Below, in pieces: positions 7,311 to 13,826 of a stretch of DNA of 15,336 nt. Numbering within the stretch: position 1 is the stretch's first letter; every line of letters begins with the position of its first letter. The translations under genes and the position numbers were made by a program. The stretch lies in contig WYEK01000094.1 in the NCBI GenBank assembly GCA_009903855.1, forward strand, positions 1 to 15,336, in the 5' to 3' direction. This stretch comes from Thermocrinis sp. Lineage in GTDB: Bacteria > Aquificota > Aquificia > Aquificales > Aquificaceae. A model generated the notes under the pieces. The model was not told where the DNA came from, ran no database searches, and saw nothing but the letters and a program-made list of their open reading frames with translations.

Positions 7311-8057
7311 ATGGCAGGGCACAGTCATTGGGCGCAGATTAAACACAAGAAGGCAAAGCTTGACGCACAGAGGGGGAAGCTCTTTTCAAAGATCATAAGG
7401 GAGATCACCGTAGCGGTCCGGCAGGGAGGACCAAACCCAGAAACCAATCCTCGGCTCAGAGCTGCCATAGAACACGCCAAAAGGGCCAACATGCCTGCAG
7501 AGACCATAGAGAGGGCCATAAAGAAGGGAACCGGTGAGCTGGGCGGAGAGAACTACGAAGAGGTTATATACGAAGGCTACGGTCCCGGTGGTGTAGCTTT
7601 GATGATACTTGCTACCACAGACAACAGAAACAGAACCACATCGGAAATAAGGCACGTCCTATCCAAGCATGGAGGAAACTTAGGCTCTTCCGGTTGCGTA
7701 GCCTTCCTCTTTGACCGGGTGGGTCTCATAGAAGTTCCAAGGGAAAGCATCTCAGAAGAAGAGCTATACGAAAAGGCTATAGAGGCGGGCGCTGAGGATG
7801 TACAGGTAGGAGAGGAGATCTATCTCATATACACCCTTCCGGAGGAGCTATACCAAGTTAAAGAGAAGCTCCAATCTATGGGTGTGTTGGTGGAAAAAGC
7901 TGAGATCACCTACAAACCCAACAGCACTGTGCCGGTAAACGACTCAGAAACCGCCAAAAAACTCCTCAAACTGTTGGAAGCCCTTGAAGAGCTGGAAGAC
8001 GTGAAAGAAGTGATCGCAAACTTTGACATGGCAGAGGAACTGATTAAGCAGGCATAA
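7311..8057 (+). CDS. yebC: YebC/TACO1 family protein, translation or transcription factor
   Basis: A 248-residue cytoplasmic protein of the widely conserved YebC/PmpR/TACO1 family. Members have been described as DNA-binding regulators and, more recently, as factors that help ribosomes through difficult proline stretches; which applies here is not known. The signature N-terminus MAGHSHWAQIKHKKAKLDAQ is present, followed by LFSKIIREI, NPRLRAAIEHAKRANMP and ERAIKKGTG. The middle carries YEGYGPGG, TDNRNRTTSEIRHVLSKHGG and GSSGCVAFLF. The acidic C-terminal half is of normal length. The ATG sits 7 nt after a -10-like hexamer with no ribosome binding site. It is divergent from mtaB, with start codons 19 bp apart, and is followed after 2 bp by a small exported protein gene. 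Confidence 0.95.
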   Translation: MAGHSHWAQIKHKKAKLDAQRGKLFSKIIREITVAVRQGGPNPETNPRLRAAIEHAKRANMPAETIERAIKKGTGELGGENYEEVIYEGYGPGGVALMILATTDNRNRTTSEIRHVLSKHGGNLGSSGCVAFLFDRVGLIEVPRESISEEELYEKAIEAGAEDVQVGEEIYLIYTLPEELYQVKEKLQSMGVLVEKAEITYKPNSTVPVNDSETAKKLLKLLEALEELEDVKEVIANFDMAEELIKQA

Positions 8058-8059
8058 CT

Positions 8060-8482
8060 ATGAAAAAGCTTTGGTTTTTTGCCACATTCCTTTCCATTTT
8101 TGCCCTTTTTTCAGACATTTCCTTTGCAAGGAGAGGAGGTTTATCTCCTACGCCAAAAGTTCTCACCCCACTAAAAGTAAAACCCTACCAGCCAAAGGAT
8201 TTTGAGAAGGGCAAGATACCTGTACCCACACAGCAAAGGAACATAAATAGAACCCAGCTTGAGAAGTCAAAGCTTACGAACAAAACACAAAATCCCATAT
8301 ACACAAACCCTCTTTTTAAGTGGCTTGTGGGAGGCTTAATACTTGGAGCTCTACTGTCTTTGCTTTTGGGACACGGCTTTCAAGTGGGCACTCCCGGGCT
8401 TTTGGAGATTGTGCTTTTGGCATTGCTGGGATATTTGGCACTTAGGTTCATGCTGAACAGCCTAAGAAGGCAAGAAGGTTAA
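8060..8482 (+). CDS. Exported/membrane protein of unknown function, resembling the N-terminal part of Tim44-like proteins
   Basis: A 140-residue protein that I do not recognise with certainty. It begins with a good signal peptide: basic KK, a hydrophobic stretch to residue 22, and likely cleavage after SFA at residue 23. A basic, proline/glutamine-rich soluble segment follows (about 24-84). Two glycine/leucine-rich membrane helices come next (about 88-107 and 112-131), then a basic tail, RRQEG. This layout (signal, 'ARRGG', linker, GG-rich helix pair) resembles the N-terminus of bacterial Tim44-domain proteins, but the C-terminal Tim44 lipid-binding domain is absent. It could be a split or reduced form, or an unrelated membrane protein. 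Its start lies 2 bp after the yebC stop with only a weak AGG upstream, so translation is probably coupled. It converges with lpxI, leaving 5 bp between stops. Confidence 0.7.
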   Translation: MKKLWFFATFLSIFALFSDISFARRGGLSPTPKVLTPLKVKPYQPKDFEKGKIPVPTQQRNINRTQLEKSKLTNKTQNPIYTNPLFKWLVGGLILGALLSLLLGHGFQVGTPGLLEIVLLALLGYLALRFMLNSLRRQEG

Positions 8483-8487
8483 TTCCT

Positions 8488-9279
8488 TTATGTAATGGGT
8501 AATCCTACCACCGAAATTTTATACTTGTCCGCAAGCTTTAAAAATTTGTCCTTATCCACAATGTAGACTTTGCCCGCCTCCAAAAAGAGGGCGTCCGCCT
8601 TTATATGCCTTAGGGCTTCTAAGGTATCCAAGCCCACGGTGGGAACGTCTATTCTAAAGTCTTGGTTCTTTCTTGCTACCTTTATAACCCTACAGCCCTT
8701 GCCCGCCAGCTTGCCAGCCCTGTAGATTGCCTCCTGGGTGCCCTCCATCGCCTCCACGCTTACCACTGTTTTTTCCTTTACTACGATGGTCTGCCCCACA
8801 TCCAACTGGGCGATCTCCTTTGCTATAGGAAAGCCAAAAAGTCCGTCCTCCATGGCTTGGCTTGAGGGCTCAACACTGTTCAACGTACCCTTACCTGCCA
8901 AAAGCTCCTCCAAATAGGGCTTTGGGTCTATGAATTCAAAGCCCATCTCTTCCAATTCATCCATCAGTGCCCTTATTAAACTCTGGGCACGCCTGTCCTT
9001 TGCCCTTTTGAGGATCTTTAAAGCTAAGCTATCCAAGGTCAAAAGGTGGGAAAAGAGCAGTTTGTGTTCAAATTTTCCGAGCAGGACAATCTTGTCTATG
9101 TGGTGCCTTTCTAAAAGCTTTACCAATGTGCCCACCTTTCCAAGGGGCAAATAGGCGTTTGCTTCTATAGATGTAATACCTTTAACTCCTACCACAAAGA
9201 CCTCATCCCCCAACTCTTTAGCTTTTTTTACAAAGGCATTGGGAAGACTACCAGAACCTGCCACCAAGCAGATTTTCAC
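8488..9279 (-). CDS. lpxI: LpxI (DUF1009), UDP-2,3-diacylglucosamine pyrophosphatase
   Basis: A 263-residue peripheral-membrane enzyme that hydrolyses UDP-2,3-diacylglucosamine to lipid X in lipid A biosynthesis, replacing LpxH in many non-gammaproteobacteria. Family features are an N-terminal Rossmann-like region beginning KICLVAGSGSLPN and HIDKIVLLGKFEH in the first domain. The second domain contains IVVKEKTVVSVEAMEGT, FRIDVPTVGLDT (Asp211 in the conserved catalytic region) and a C-terminal LFLEAGKVYIVDKDKFLKLAD. Length is normal. The start is GTG 9279, overlapping the accC stop as GTGA. A GGAGG site lies 10 nt upstream, encoded within the last codons of accC. Context fits a gram-negative envelope; accC supplies malonyl-CoA for the acyl chains. 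Confidence 0.92.
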   Translation of the reverse strand: MKICLVAGSGSLPNAFVKKAKELGDEVFVVGVKGITSIEANAYLPLGKVGTLVKLLERHHIDKIVLLGKFEHKLLFSHLLTLDSLALKILKRAKDRRAQSLIRALMDELEEMGFEFIDPKPYLEELLAGKGTLNSVEPSSQAMEDGLFGFPIAKEIAQLDVGQTIVVKEKTVVSVEAMEGTQEAIYRAGKLAGKGCRVIKVARKNQDFRIDVPTVGLDTLEALRHIKADALFLEAGKVYIVDKDKFLKLADKYKISVVGLPIT

Positions 9280-10610
9280 AACATCATCTCCTCCAAAAAC
9301 TTTACATGGTGCTTTGCCATTTTAAACTCCCTGGTGTTAAGGAGTCTTTTGTGAAAATCTATGTTGGTCTTCAGACCTTCCCCCTCTATGATAAACTCCT
9401 CCAAAGCCCTTTTGGCTCGGTCTATGGCTTCCTCCCTGCTTTTGCCCCAAACTATAAGCTTGGCAATGAGAGAATCATAAAAGGGAGGGATCTTGTATCC
9501 GCAGTAAATGTGGGTATCTACTCTGATACCCAATCCGCCCGGGAGGAAGAGTCTATCTACCCTACCCGGAGAGGGTAAAAAGGTGTCTGGGTCCTCCGCG
9601 TTGATTCTGAATTCTATAGCGTAGCCTCTCCTTTCCACTTTTTTTATGCTGAGCTTTTCACCGCTTGCCACCTTTATTTGTTCCCGCACTATATCCACGC
9701 CCGTGATCATTTCTGTGACGGGATGTTCCACCTGTATTCTTCCGTTCATTTCCATAAAGTAAAAGTTCCCCTCCTGGTCCATCAAAAACTCCACAGTGCC
9801 CGCACCCACATAGTTGATCTCTTTGCAGAAGGCTATGGCAAGCTCCTCCAGGTATTTCCTCTGTTCTTCCGAGATGCTGGCACTGGGTGCCTCTTCCACC
9901 AGTTTTTGATATCTCCTCTGTATGGAACACTCCCTCTCGCCCAAGGCTATAACATTGCCGTACCTGTCTGCAAGGACTTGCACCTCTATGTGCTTGGGGT
10001 TCACTATGTACTTTTCCACATAGACCCTCTCGTCGCCAAAGGCAGACTTTGCCTCCTGCATAGCCAAGGGCAGTTTTTCCCTCAGCTCCCTCTCATCATA
10101 CACCACCCTTATGCCCCTTCCACCCCCGCCAGCTGCAGACTTTATGACTACTGGATACTTGATCTCTCTGGCAATTTCCAAGGCTTTCTGAAAATCTACC
10201 GGTCCGTCGCTCCCTGGCACCAAGGGAATGCCAACCCTTTTGGCAACCTCCTTTGCCTTTATCTTGTCTCCTATAAGTTCCAAGGTTTCTGCAGAGGGTC
10301 CAATGAACACCTTTCCGCTTGCCTCTACAATCTGGGCAAACTTGGGGTTCTCCGAAAGAAAGCCATAGCCCGGATGTACCCCCTCCGCAGAGGAAACCTC
10401 CACCGCCGCCATAAGCCTTGGAATATCAAGGTAGCTCTTTGAGGGCTCCGGTGGTCCTATGCATATGCTCTCATCTGCCAACTTTACATGCATGGAGTCT
10501 CTGTCCGCCTCCGAATAGACTGCCACCGTTCTTATGCCCATCTCTCTGCAGGTTCTTATAACCCGGACTGCGATCTCCCCTCGGTTTGCTATGAGAATCT
10601 TTTTGAACAT
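9276..10610 (-). CDS. accC: Biotin carboxylase subunit of acetyl-CoA carboxylase
   Basis: A 444-residue ATP-grasp enzyme that carboxylates the biotin on BCCP with bicarbonate and ATP, the first step of fatty acid synthesis. Seen in order are the N-terminal domain (ILIANRGEIAVRVIRTCRE) and HPGYGFLSEN. The ATP lid glycine loop is GGGGRG (161-166), followed by EKYIVNPKHIEVQVL and ERECSIQRRYQK. The active-site segment is EMNGRIQVEHPVTEMITG. An FRINAEDP segment leads the C-terminal domain. The usual active-site motif is NTRIQVEHP; here Thr is replaced by Gly290. The YSEADRDS...ADESICIG region matches AccC better than the 2-oxoglutarate or pyruvate carboxylase subunits known from relatives, but that assignment is not fully secure. 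ATG 10610 is preferred to the TTG codon directly before it. There is no ribosome binding site. Confidence 0.9.
   Translation of the reverse strand: MFKKILIANRGEIAVRVIRTCREMGIRTVAVYSEADRDSMHVKLADESICIGPPEPSKSYLDIPRLMAAVEVSSAEGVHPGYGFLSENPKFAQIVEASGKVFIGPSAETLELIGDKIKAKEVAKRVGIPLVPGSDGPVDFQKALEIAREIKYPVVIKSAAGGGGRGIRVVYDERELREKLPLAMQEAKSAFGDERVYVEKYIVNPKHIEVQVLADRYGNVIALGERECSIQRRYQKLVEEAPSASISEEQRKYLEELAIAFCKEINYVGAGTVEFLMDQEGNFYFMEMNGRIQVEHPVTEMITGVDIVREQIKVASGEKLSIKKVERRGYAIEFRINAEDPDTFLPSPGRVDRLFLPGGLGIRVDTHIYCGYKIPPFYDSLIAKLIVWGKSREEAIDRAKRALEEFIIEGEGLKTNIDFHKRLLNTREFKMAKHHVKFLEEMML
9290..9294 (-). promoter_or_regulatory. Ribosome binding site of lpxI inside accC
   Basis: GGAGG on the minus strand, read from the codons for the two glutamates near the accC C-terminus, 10 nt before the lpxI GTG. 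It supports the GTG start and translation within an accC-lpxI operon. Confidence 0.65.
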
Positions 10611-10618
10611 CAAATTAA

Positions 10619-10647
10619 ATTTTACATGTTTTCAAGCTTGTCCTCAA
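10619..10647 (-). promoter_or_regulatory. Promoter of accC-lpxI (-35 TTGAGG, -10 TAAAAT), placed for a leaderless start
   Basis: On the minus strand, TTGAGG (10642-10647) is followed after 17 bp by TAAAAT (10619-10624). The accC ATG is 8 nt further on. The first three bases of the -10 are the TAA stop of comM, and the -35 lies in the last codons of comM. Confidence 0.6.
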
Positions 10648-12142
10648 TTCTATATTGGATCGCCTGTGCTATGTGATGTTCTTTTATTTGCTCTTCTCCC
10701 TCCAGGTCTGCGATGGTTCTTGAAACCTTTAAAAGCCGTGCGTAGGACCTTCCGCTCAAATGGAACTTGTCCATAGCCTTCTCCAAAAGTTCCTTTGCCT
10801 TTGGCGTCAAGATGCAGTATTTTTCTATCTCCTTTTCTGTCATCTGTCCGTTGAACTTGGTCCTGGAGTTTTTAAACCTCTCCCTCTGAATCTGGTACGC
10901 CCTCATAACCCTCTCCCTGACCTCTTTGGAACTCTCGCCCGGACTTGAATTGACCAGTTCTTGGACCTCCACCGGCTCCACCCACACTTTTAGGTCTATA
11001 CGGTCTAAGATGGGTCCCGAGAGCTTGGACTGATAAGCCCTTATTTGGGCAGGAGAACATACACACGCCTTGTAGGGATTTCGGTAGTTTCCACAGGGGC
11101 ATGGGTTTGTGGCACCCACCAAGATGAAGCTGGAGGGAAAGGTTACCCTGCCACCCACCCTTGATATGCTAACGTAGCCGTCCTCTATGGGTTGCCTGAG
11201 GGCTTCCAAGGTTTTACGGTTAAACTCCACCATTTCGTCCAAAAAGAGCACTCCCCTGTGGGCTAAGGAGATTTCTCCGGGCATCGGATTGCTACCGCCA
11301 CCTATCAACGCCACTTCTGAGGCTGTGTAATGAGGTGCCCGGAAGGGTCTTTGAACCATCAGAGGTTCCTTGAGCATACCCGCTACGCTGTATATTTTGC
11401 TAACCTCTAAGGCTTCCTCCAAAGACAGGGGTGGCAAGATGGTTACGATCCTTTTGGCGAGCATGCTTTTTCCTGCCCCCGGAGGACCGATCAGCAGTAA
11501 GTTGTGCATGCCCGCTGCGGAAATCTCCAGCGCCTTTTTTGCCTCATACTGCCCTTTTACGTCCGCAAGGTCTATGCTGTAATCAAAGGCTTTTGAAAAG
11601 AGCTCGTTGAGGTCCACCTCCTCTGGCTTTAACTCCTCTTCTCCCCTCAAAAAGGCTATGAGCTGGTTTAAGGATTCAACGCCATAAACCTCTGCACCTT
11701 GAACGATGGCACCCTCTTTTGCGTTCGCCTTTGGCACCACAAACCTTCTAAAGCCCTTCTCCTTTAAGGATAGAACAATGGGAAGGACTCCACTGACGGG
11801 ATTCACCTTTCCGTCCAAAGAGAGCTCCCCCAGAAAGACCGTCTCCTCGTCTACATCCAAAATCCCAGAGAGCTTTAAAATACCCACCGCAATGGGAAGA
11901 TCATACAAAGTTCCCTGCTTTTTCAGGTGGGAGGGTGCCAAATTTACAGTGATCCTTTTGGAAGGCAGTTGAAAGCCCACATTCTTTAAGGCAGACCTAA
12001 CCCTGTCCTTTGCCTCGTTTATGGCTTTGTCTGGCAGTCCCACTATGTTAAACTGAGGTAGCCCTGGAGATAAGTCTATCTCTACATCTACCAAAAAACC
12101 GTCAATGCCAATAACCCCTCCGCTCCTTATTCGGCAGAACAT
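10622..12142 (-). CDS. comM: ComM/YifB family Mg-chelatase-like AAA+ ATPase
   Basis: A 506-residue AAA+ protein. ComM homologs are hexameric helicases that drive branch migration during natural transformation; the family is also annotated as YifB or magnesium-chelatase-like. The N-terminal ChlI/Lon-like domain (about 1-165) includes LPQFNIVGLPDKAINEAKDR and LPSKRITVNLAP. The ATPase domain has Walker A GPPGAGKS (219-226), FRAPHYTASEVALIGGG and Walker B VLFLDE (298-303). Cysteines at 348, 350, 360 and 362 (NPCPCG...CVCS) form a family-typical putative metal site, followed by GPILDRIDL. The C-terminal Mg_chelatase_C domain contains LSGRSYARLLKVSRTIADLEG. The ATG at 12142 shares a base with the gap stop (TAATG) and no Shine-Dalgarno sequence is seen, so coupling to gap is likely. 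It suggests, but does not prove, competence for DNA uptake. Confidence 0.93.
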   Translation of the reverse strand: MFCRIRSGGVIGIDGFLVDVEIDLSPGLPQFNIVGLPDKAINEAKDRVRSALKNVGFQLPSKRITVNLAPSHLKKQGTLYDLPIAVGILKLSGILDVDEETVFLGELSLDGKVNPVSGVLPIVLSLKEKGFRRFVVPKANAKEGAIVQGAEVYGVESLNQLIAFLRGEEELKPEEVDLNELFSKAFDYSIDLADVKGQYEAKKALEISAAGMHNLLLIGPPGAGKSMLAKRIVTILPPLSLEEALEVSKIYSVAGMLKEPLMVQRPFRAPHYTASEVALIGGGSNPMPGEISLAHRGVLFLDEMVEFNRKTLEALRQPIEDGYVSISRVGGRVTFPSSFILVGATNPCPCGNYRNPYKACVCSPAQIRAYQSKLSGPILDRIDLKVWVEPVEVQELVNSSPGESSKEVRERVMRAYQIQRERFKNSRTKFNGQMTEKEIEKYCILTPKAKELLEKAMDKFHLSGRSYARLLKVSRTIADLEGEEQIKEHHIAQAIQYRIEDKLENM

Positions 12143-13140
12143 TATCTACTGGCTATGTACAGCACCAAGTCCCTCAGCCTGCAAGAATAACCCCATTCGT
12201 TGTCATACCATGCGCCCACGTGAACCATATCCTCTATCACCTGAGTTAGCCCAGCATCAAAGATAGCAGAGTGTTCGTTGCCCACTATGTCTTGGGATAC
12301 TATCGGGTCATCCGTGTACTGAAGTATGCCTTTTAGCTCTCCTTCCGCAGCCTTTTTAAAGGCTTCGTTGACCTCCTCCACACTGGCTGGAGGTCTTTCT
12401 ACTACCACAGTCAGGTCCACGAGGGAACCATCCGCCACGGGAACCCTCCTTGCGGTGCCGTCAAGCTTGCCCTTTAGCTCTGGGATCACCTCTCCTATCG
12501 CCTTTGCAGCACCCGTGGTGGTGGGGATAATATTTATCGCCGCAGCCCTTGCCCTTCTGAGGTCTTTATGTGGCAGGTCTAAAACCCTCTGGTCGTTGGT
12601 GTATGCGTGCACGGTAACCATGTAGCCCTTCTTTATGCCAAAGTTCTCATGAAGGACCTTCACCAAGGGAGCCAAGCAGTTGGTGGTGCAGCTTGCGTTG
12701 GAAATTATAAAATGCCTTTCGGGGTCATACTTGTGATGATTAACTCCGAGCACTATGGTGATGTCTGGCTCCTTTGCAGGTGCGGATATTATTACCCTCT
12801 TTACTGTATCCCTAAGGTGCAGGACCGCCTTTTCCCTTGATGTAAAGGCTCCTGTGCATTCTACAACGATCTCCGCCCCAACCTCACCCCAAGGGATCAG
12901 AGCTGGGTCCTTCTGGGAAAACACCTTTATCTCCTTCCCATTTACCACCAAAGCGTCATCCTTGGCATACACCTCCCCTTTGAAGACCCCGTGCACCGAG
13001 TCGTACTTAAAGAGATGGGCTAAGGTTTTTGTGTCCGTCAGGTCGTTGATGGCTACAACTTCAATGCCTTCCTTCTGCAGGCATGCCCTCAAAAAGGTCC
13101 TTCCTATCCTACCAAAGCCGTTTATGGCAACTTTTACCAT
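12142..13140 (-). CDS. gap: Glyceraldehyde-3-phosphate dehydrogenase, type I (phosphorylating)
   Basis: A 332-residue cytoplasmic enzyme interconverting glyceraldehyde-3-phosphate and 1,3-bisphosphoglycerate. In an autotroph it would work mainly in gluconeogenesis. The N-terminal Rossmann fold opens with VAINGFGRIGRTFLRA. Asp33 in AINDLTD and the DLPHKDLRRAR segment (188-198) are the NAD-preferring forms. The catalytic segment SNASCTTNC places Cys151, with partner His178 in VHAYTND. Other hallmarks are IPTTTGAAKAIGEVIPEL, RVPVADGSLVDLTV and the C-terminal WYDNEWGYS. The start is ATG 13140, 8 nt after a perfect TATAAT and without a ribosome binding site. The gene lies in a 16-bp-gap series behind the HTH partner of the KaiC-like ATPase and overlaps comM downstream. 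Confidence 0.97.
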   Translation of the reverse strand: MVKVAINGFGRIGRTFLRACLQKEGIEVVAINDLTDTKTLAHLFKYDSVHGVFKGEVYAKDDALVVNGKEIKVFSQKDPALIPWGEVGAEIVVECTGAFTSREKAVLHLRDTVKRVIISAPAKEPDITIVLGVNHHKYDPERHFIISNASCTTNCLAPLVKVLHENFGIKKGYMVTVHAYTNDQRVLDLPHKDLRRARAAAINIIPTTTGAAKAIGEVIPELKGKLDGTARRVPVADGSLVDLTVVVERPPASVEEVNEAFKKAAEGELKGILQYTDDPIVSQDIVGNEHSAIFDAGLTQVIEDMVHVGAWYDNEWGYSCRLRDLVLYIASR

Positions 13141-13148
13141 AGGGTTTA

Positions 13149-13154
13149 ATTATA
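13149..13154 (-). promoter_or_regulatory. -10 element of gap-comM, placed for a leaderless start
   Basis: Perfect TATAAT on the minus strand, 8 nt before the gap ATG, within the 16-bp spacer after the HTH gene. The bases just before the ATG are pyrimidine (CCCT), giving a favourable purine start at the A of ATG. No convincing -35 at normal spacing. Confidence 0.6.
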
Positions 13155-13156
13155 AC

Positions 13157-13822
13157 TTACTTCTGTTCCTCAAGTGCAGAAATTGCAAGCTTTATCTCGT
13201 GCAACAGAACCGCCGGTGTTCTTATTGGGTATGGAAGTCTATCCACCACCTCCTCAGCGGGATGGGTTTTTATCTTTACACCTTTTAGTTTTTCCTTCAG
13301 TGCTTGGCTATCTTGGATCGGAAACTTTACACCCCTTAGGTGCTTTAGCACCGCATAAGCCCAAGGAATGTCAAGGGCTCTTGCCACCTCTTCTGCCACA
13401 ACGGTGCAAAAGTGGCTTAGGATTTCAGCTTCGTTGCCCTCCTTGACCATCTTGTAGGCAAGCTTTGCAATACCTCCCGCGGTGTGCACCTTCATCTCCT
13501 TCAGCTCTTCCTTTGCTAACTCCTCAAGCTTTTGAATCTTTTCCATTGCCAAGGTTGGGTCTGCCCTTAGGATGCTCCTAACTGTATTTTTGGTGAGACC
13601 TACCTTTTGGGCTATCTCCTCCTCAGTGCGCAGATATTCCTCCTTCAAGACCACCACATAGGCTGCCCTTGCCAAGCTGGGTAGCCATGTAAGAGTCCTG
13701 AATTCGGTAAGCTTGCTCAAACCACCCAAAAGGTCGATGGCCTTAAAGAAGACCCTCGTAACGAGCTGTTCAAGATCTGCGTTTGTTTCACTTGGTGGCA
13801 CTCCTGTGATTTCAATTACCAT
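13157..13822 (-). CDS. HTH protein resembling the 'near-KaiC' partner family; putative regulator
   Basis: A 221-residue, mostly helical protein. A helix-turn-helix is visible at about residues 65-86 (RTEEEIAQKVGLTKNTVRSILR). It is preceded by a WLPSLARAAYVVVLKEEYL helix pair and followed by an acidic/basic helix (about 90-112). The C-terminal half (113-221) has no motif I can name. The central region resembles what I recall of the archaeal 'probable regulatory domain' family (TIGR03879), defined by occurrence beside single-domain KaiC proteins. The upstream neighbour here is indeed KaiC-like, which supports the match. A sequence-specific DNA-binding or sensory role is inferred only. It begins 4 bp after the KaiC-like stop with GGAGG 8 nt upstream, so the two form one operon. 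Confidence 0.72.
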   Translation of the reverse strand: MVIEITGVPPSETNADLEQLVTRVFFKAIDLLGGLSKLTEFRTLTWLPSLARAAYVVVLKEEYLRTEEEIAQKVGLTKNTVRSILRADPTLAMEKIQKLEELAKEELKEMKVHTAGGIAKLAYKMVKEGNEAEILSHFCTVVAEEVARALDIPWAYAVLKHLRGVKFPIQDSQALKEKLKGVKIKTHPAEEVVDRLPYPIRTPAVLLHEIKLAISALEEQK

Positions 13823-13826
13823 GGCT

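Noticed and set aside
7292..7312. Upstream ATG at 7312 as the mtaB start
   Set aside because: It adds seven residues unlike family members, reaches into the yebC start codon and would remove the promoter spacing seen for the ATG at 7291.
9678..10442. Long open frame (254 codons) on the plus strand opposite accC
   Set aside because: It is fully antisense to a clear biotin carboxylase; its translation is Cys/His/Leu-rich with no domain, and such frames are expected opposite genes with this codon bias.
9276..10610. Assignment of accC as the 2-oxoglutarate carboxylase small subunit (CfiB)
   Set aside because: The protein is shorter than I recall for CfiB and lacks its C-terminal extension; the N-terminal YSEADRDS and ADESICIG segments follow acetyl-CoA carboxylase AccC. 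The partner cfiA-type large subunit is also not adjacent.
10611..10613. TTG as the accC start codon
   Set aside because: The next codon is ATG, which gives the canonical 'MFKKILIANRGEIA' N-terminus and 8-nt spacing from the -10 hexamer.
12755..13288. 177-codon plus-strand frame opposite gap and the HTH gene
   Set aside because: It crosses two real antisense genes and their boundary, with no ribosome binding site, promoter or family similarity.
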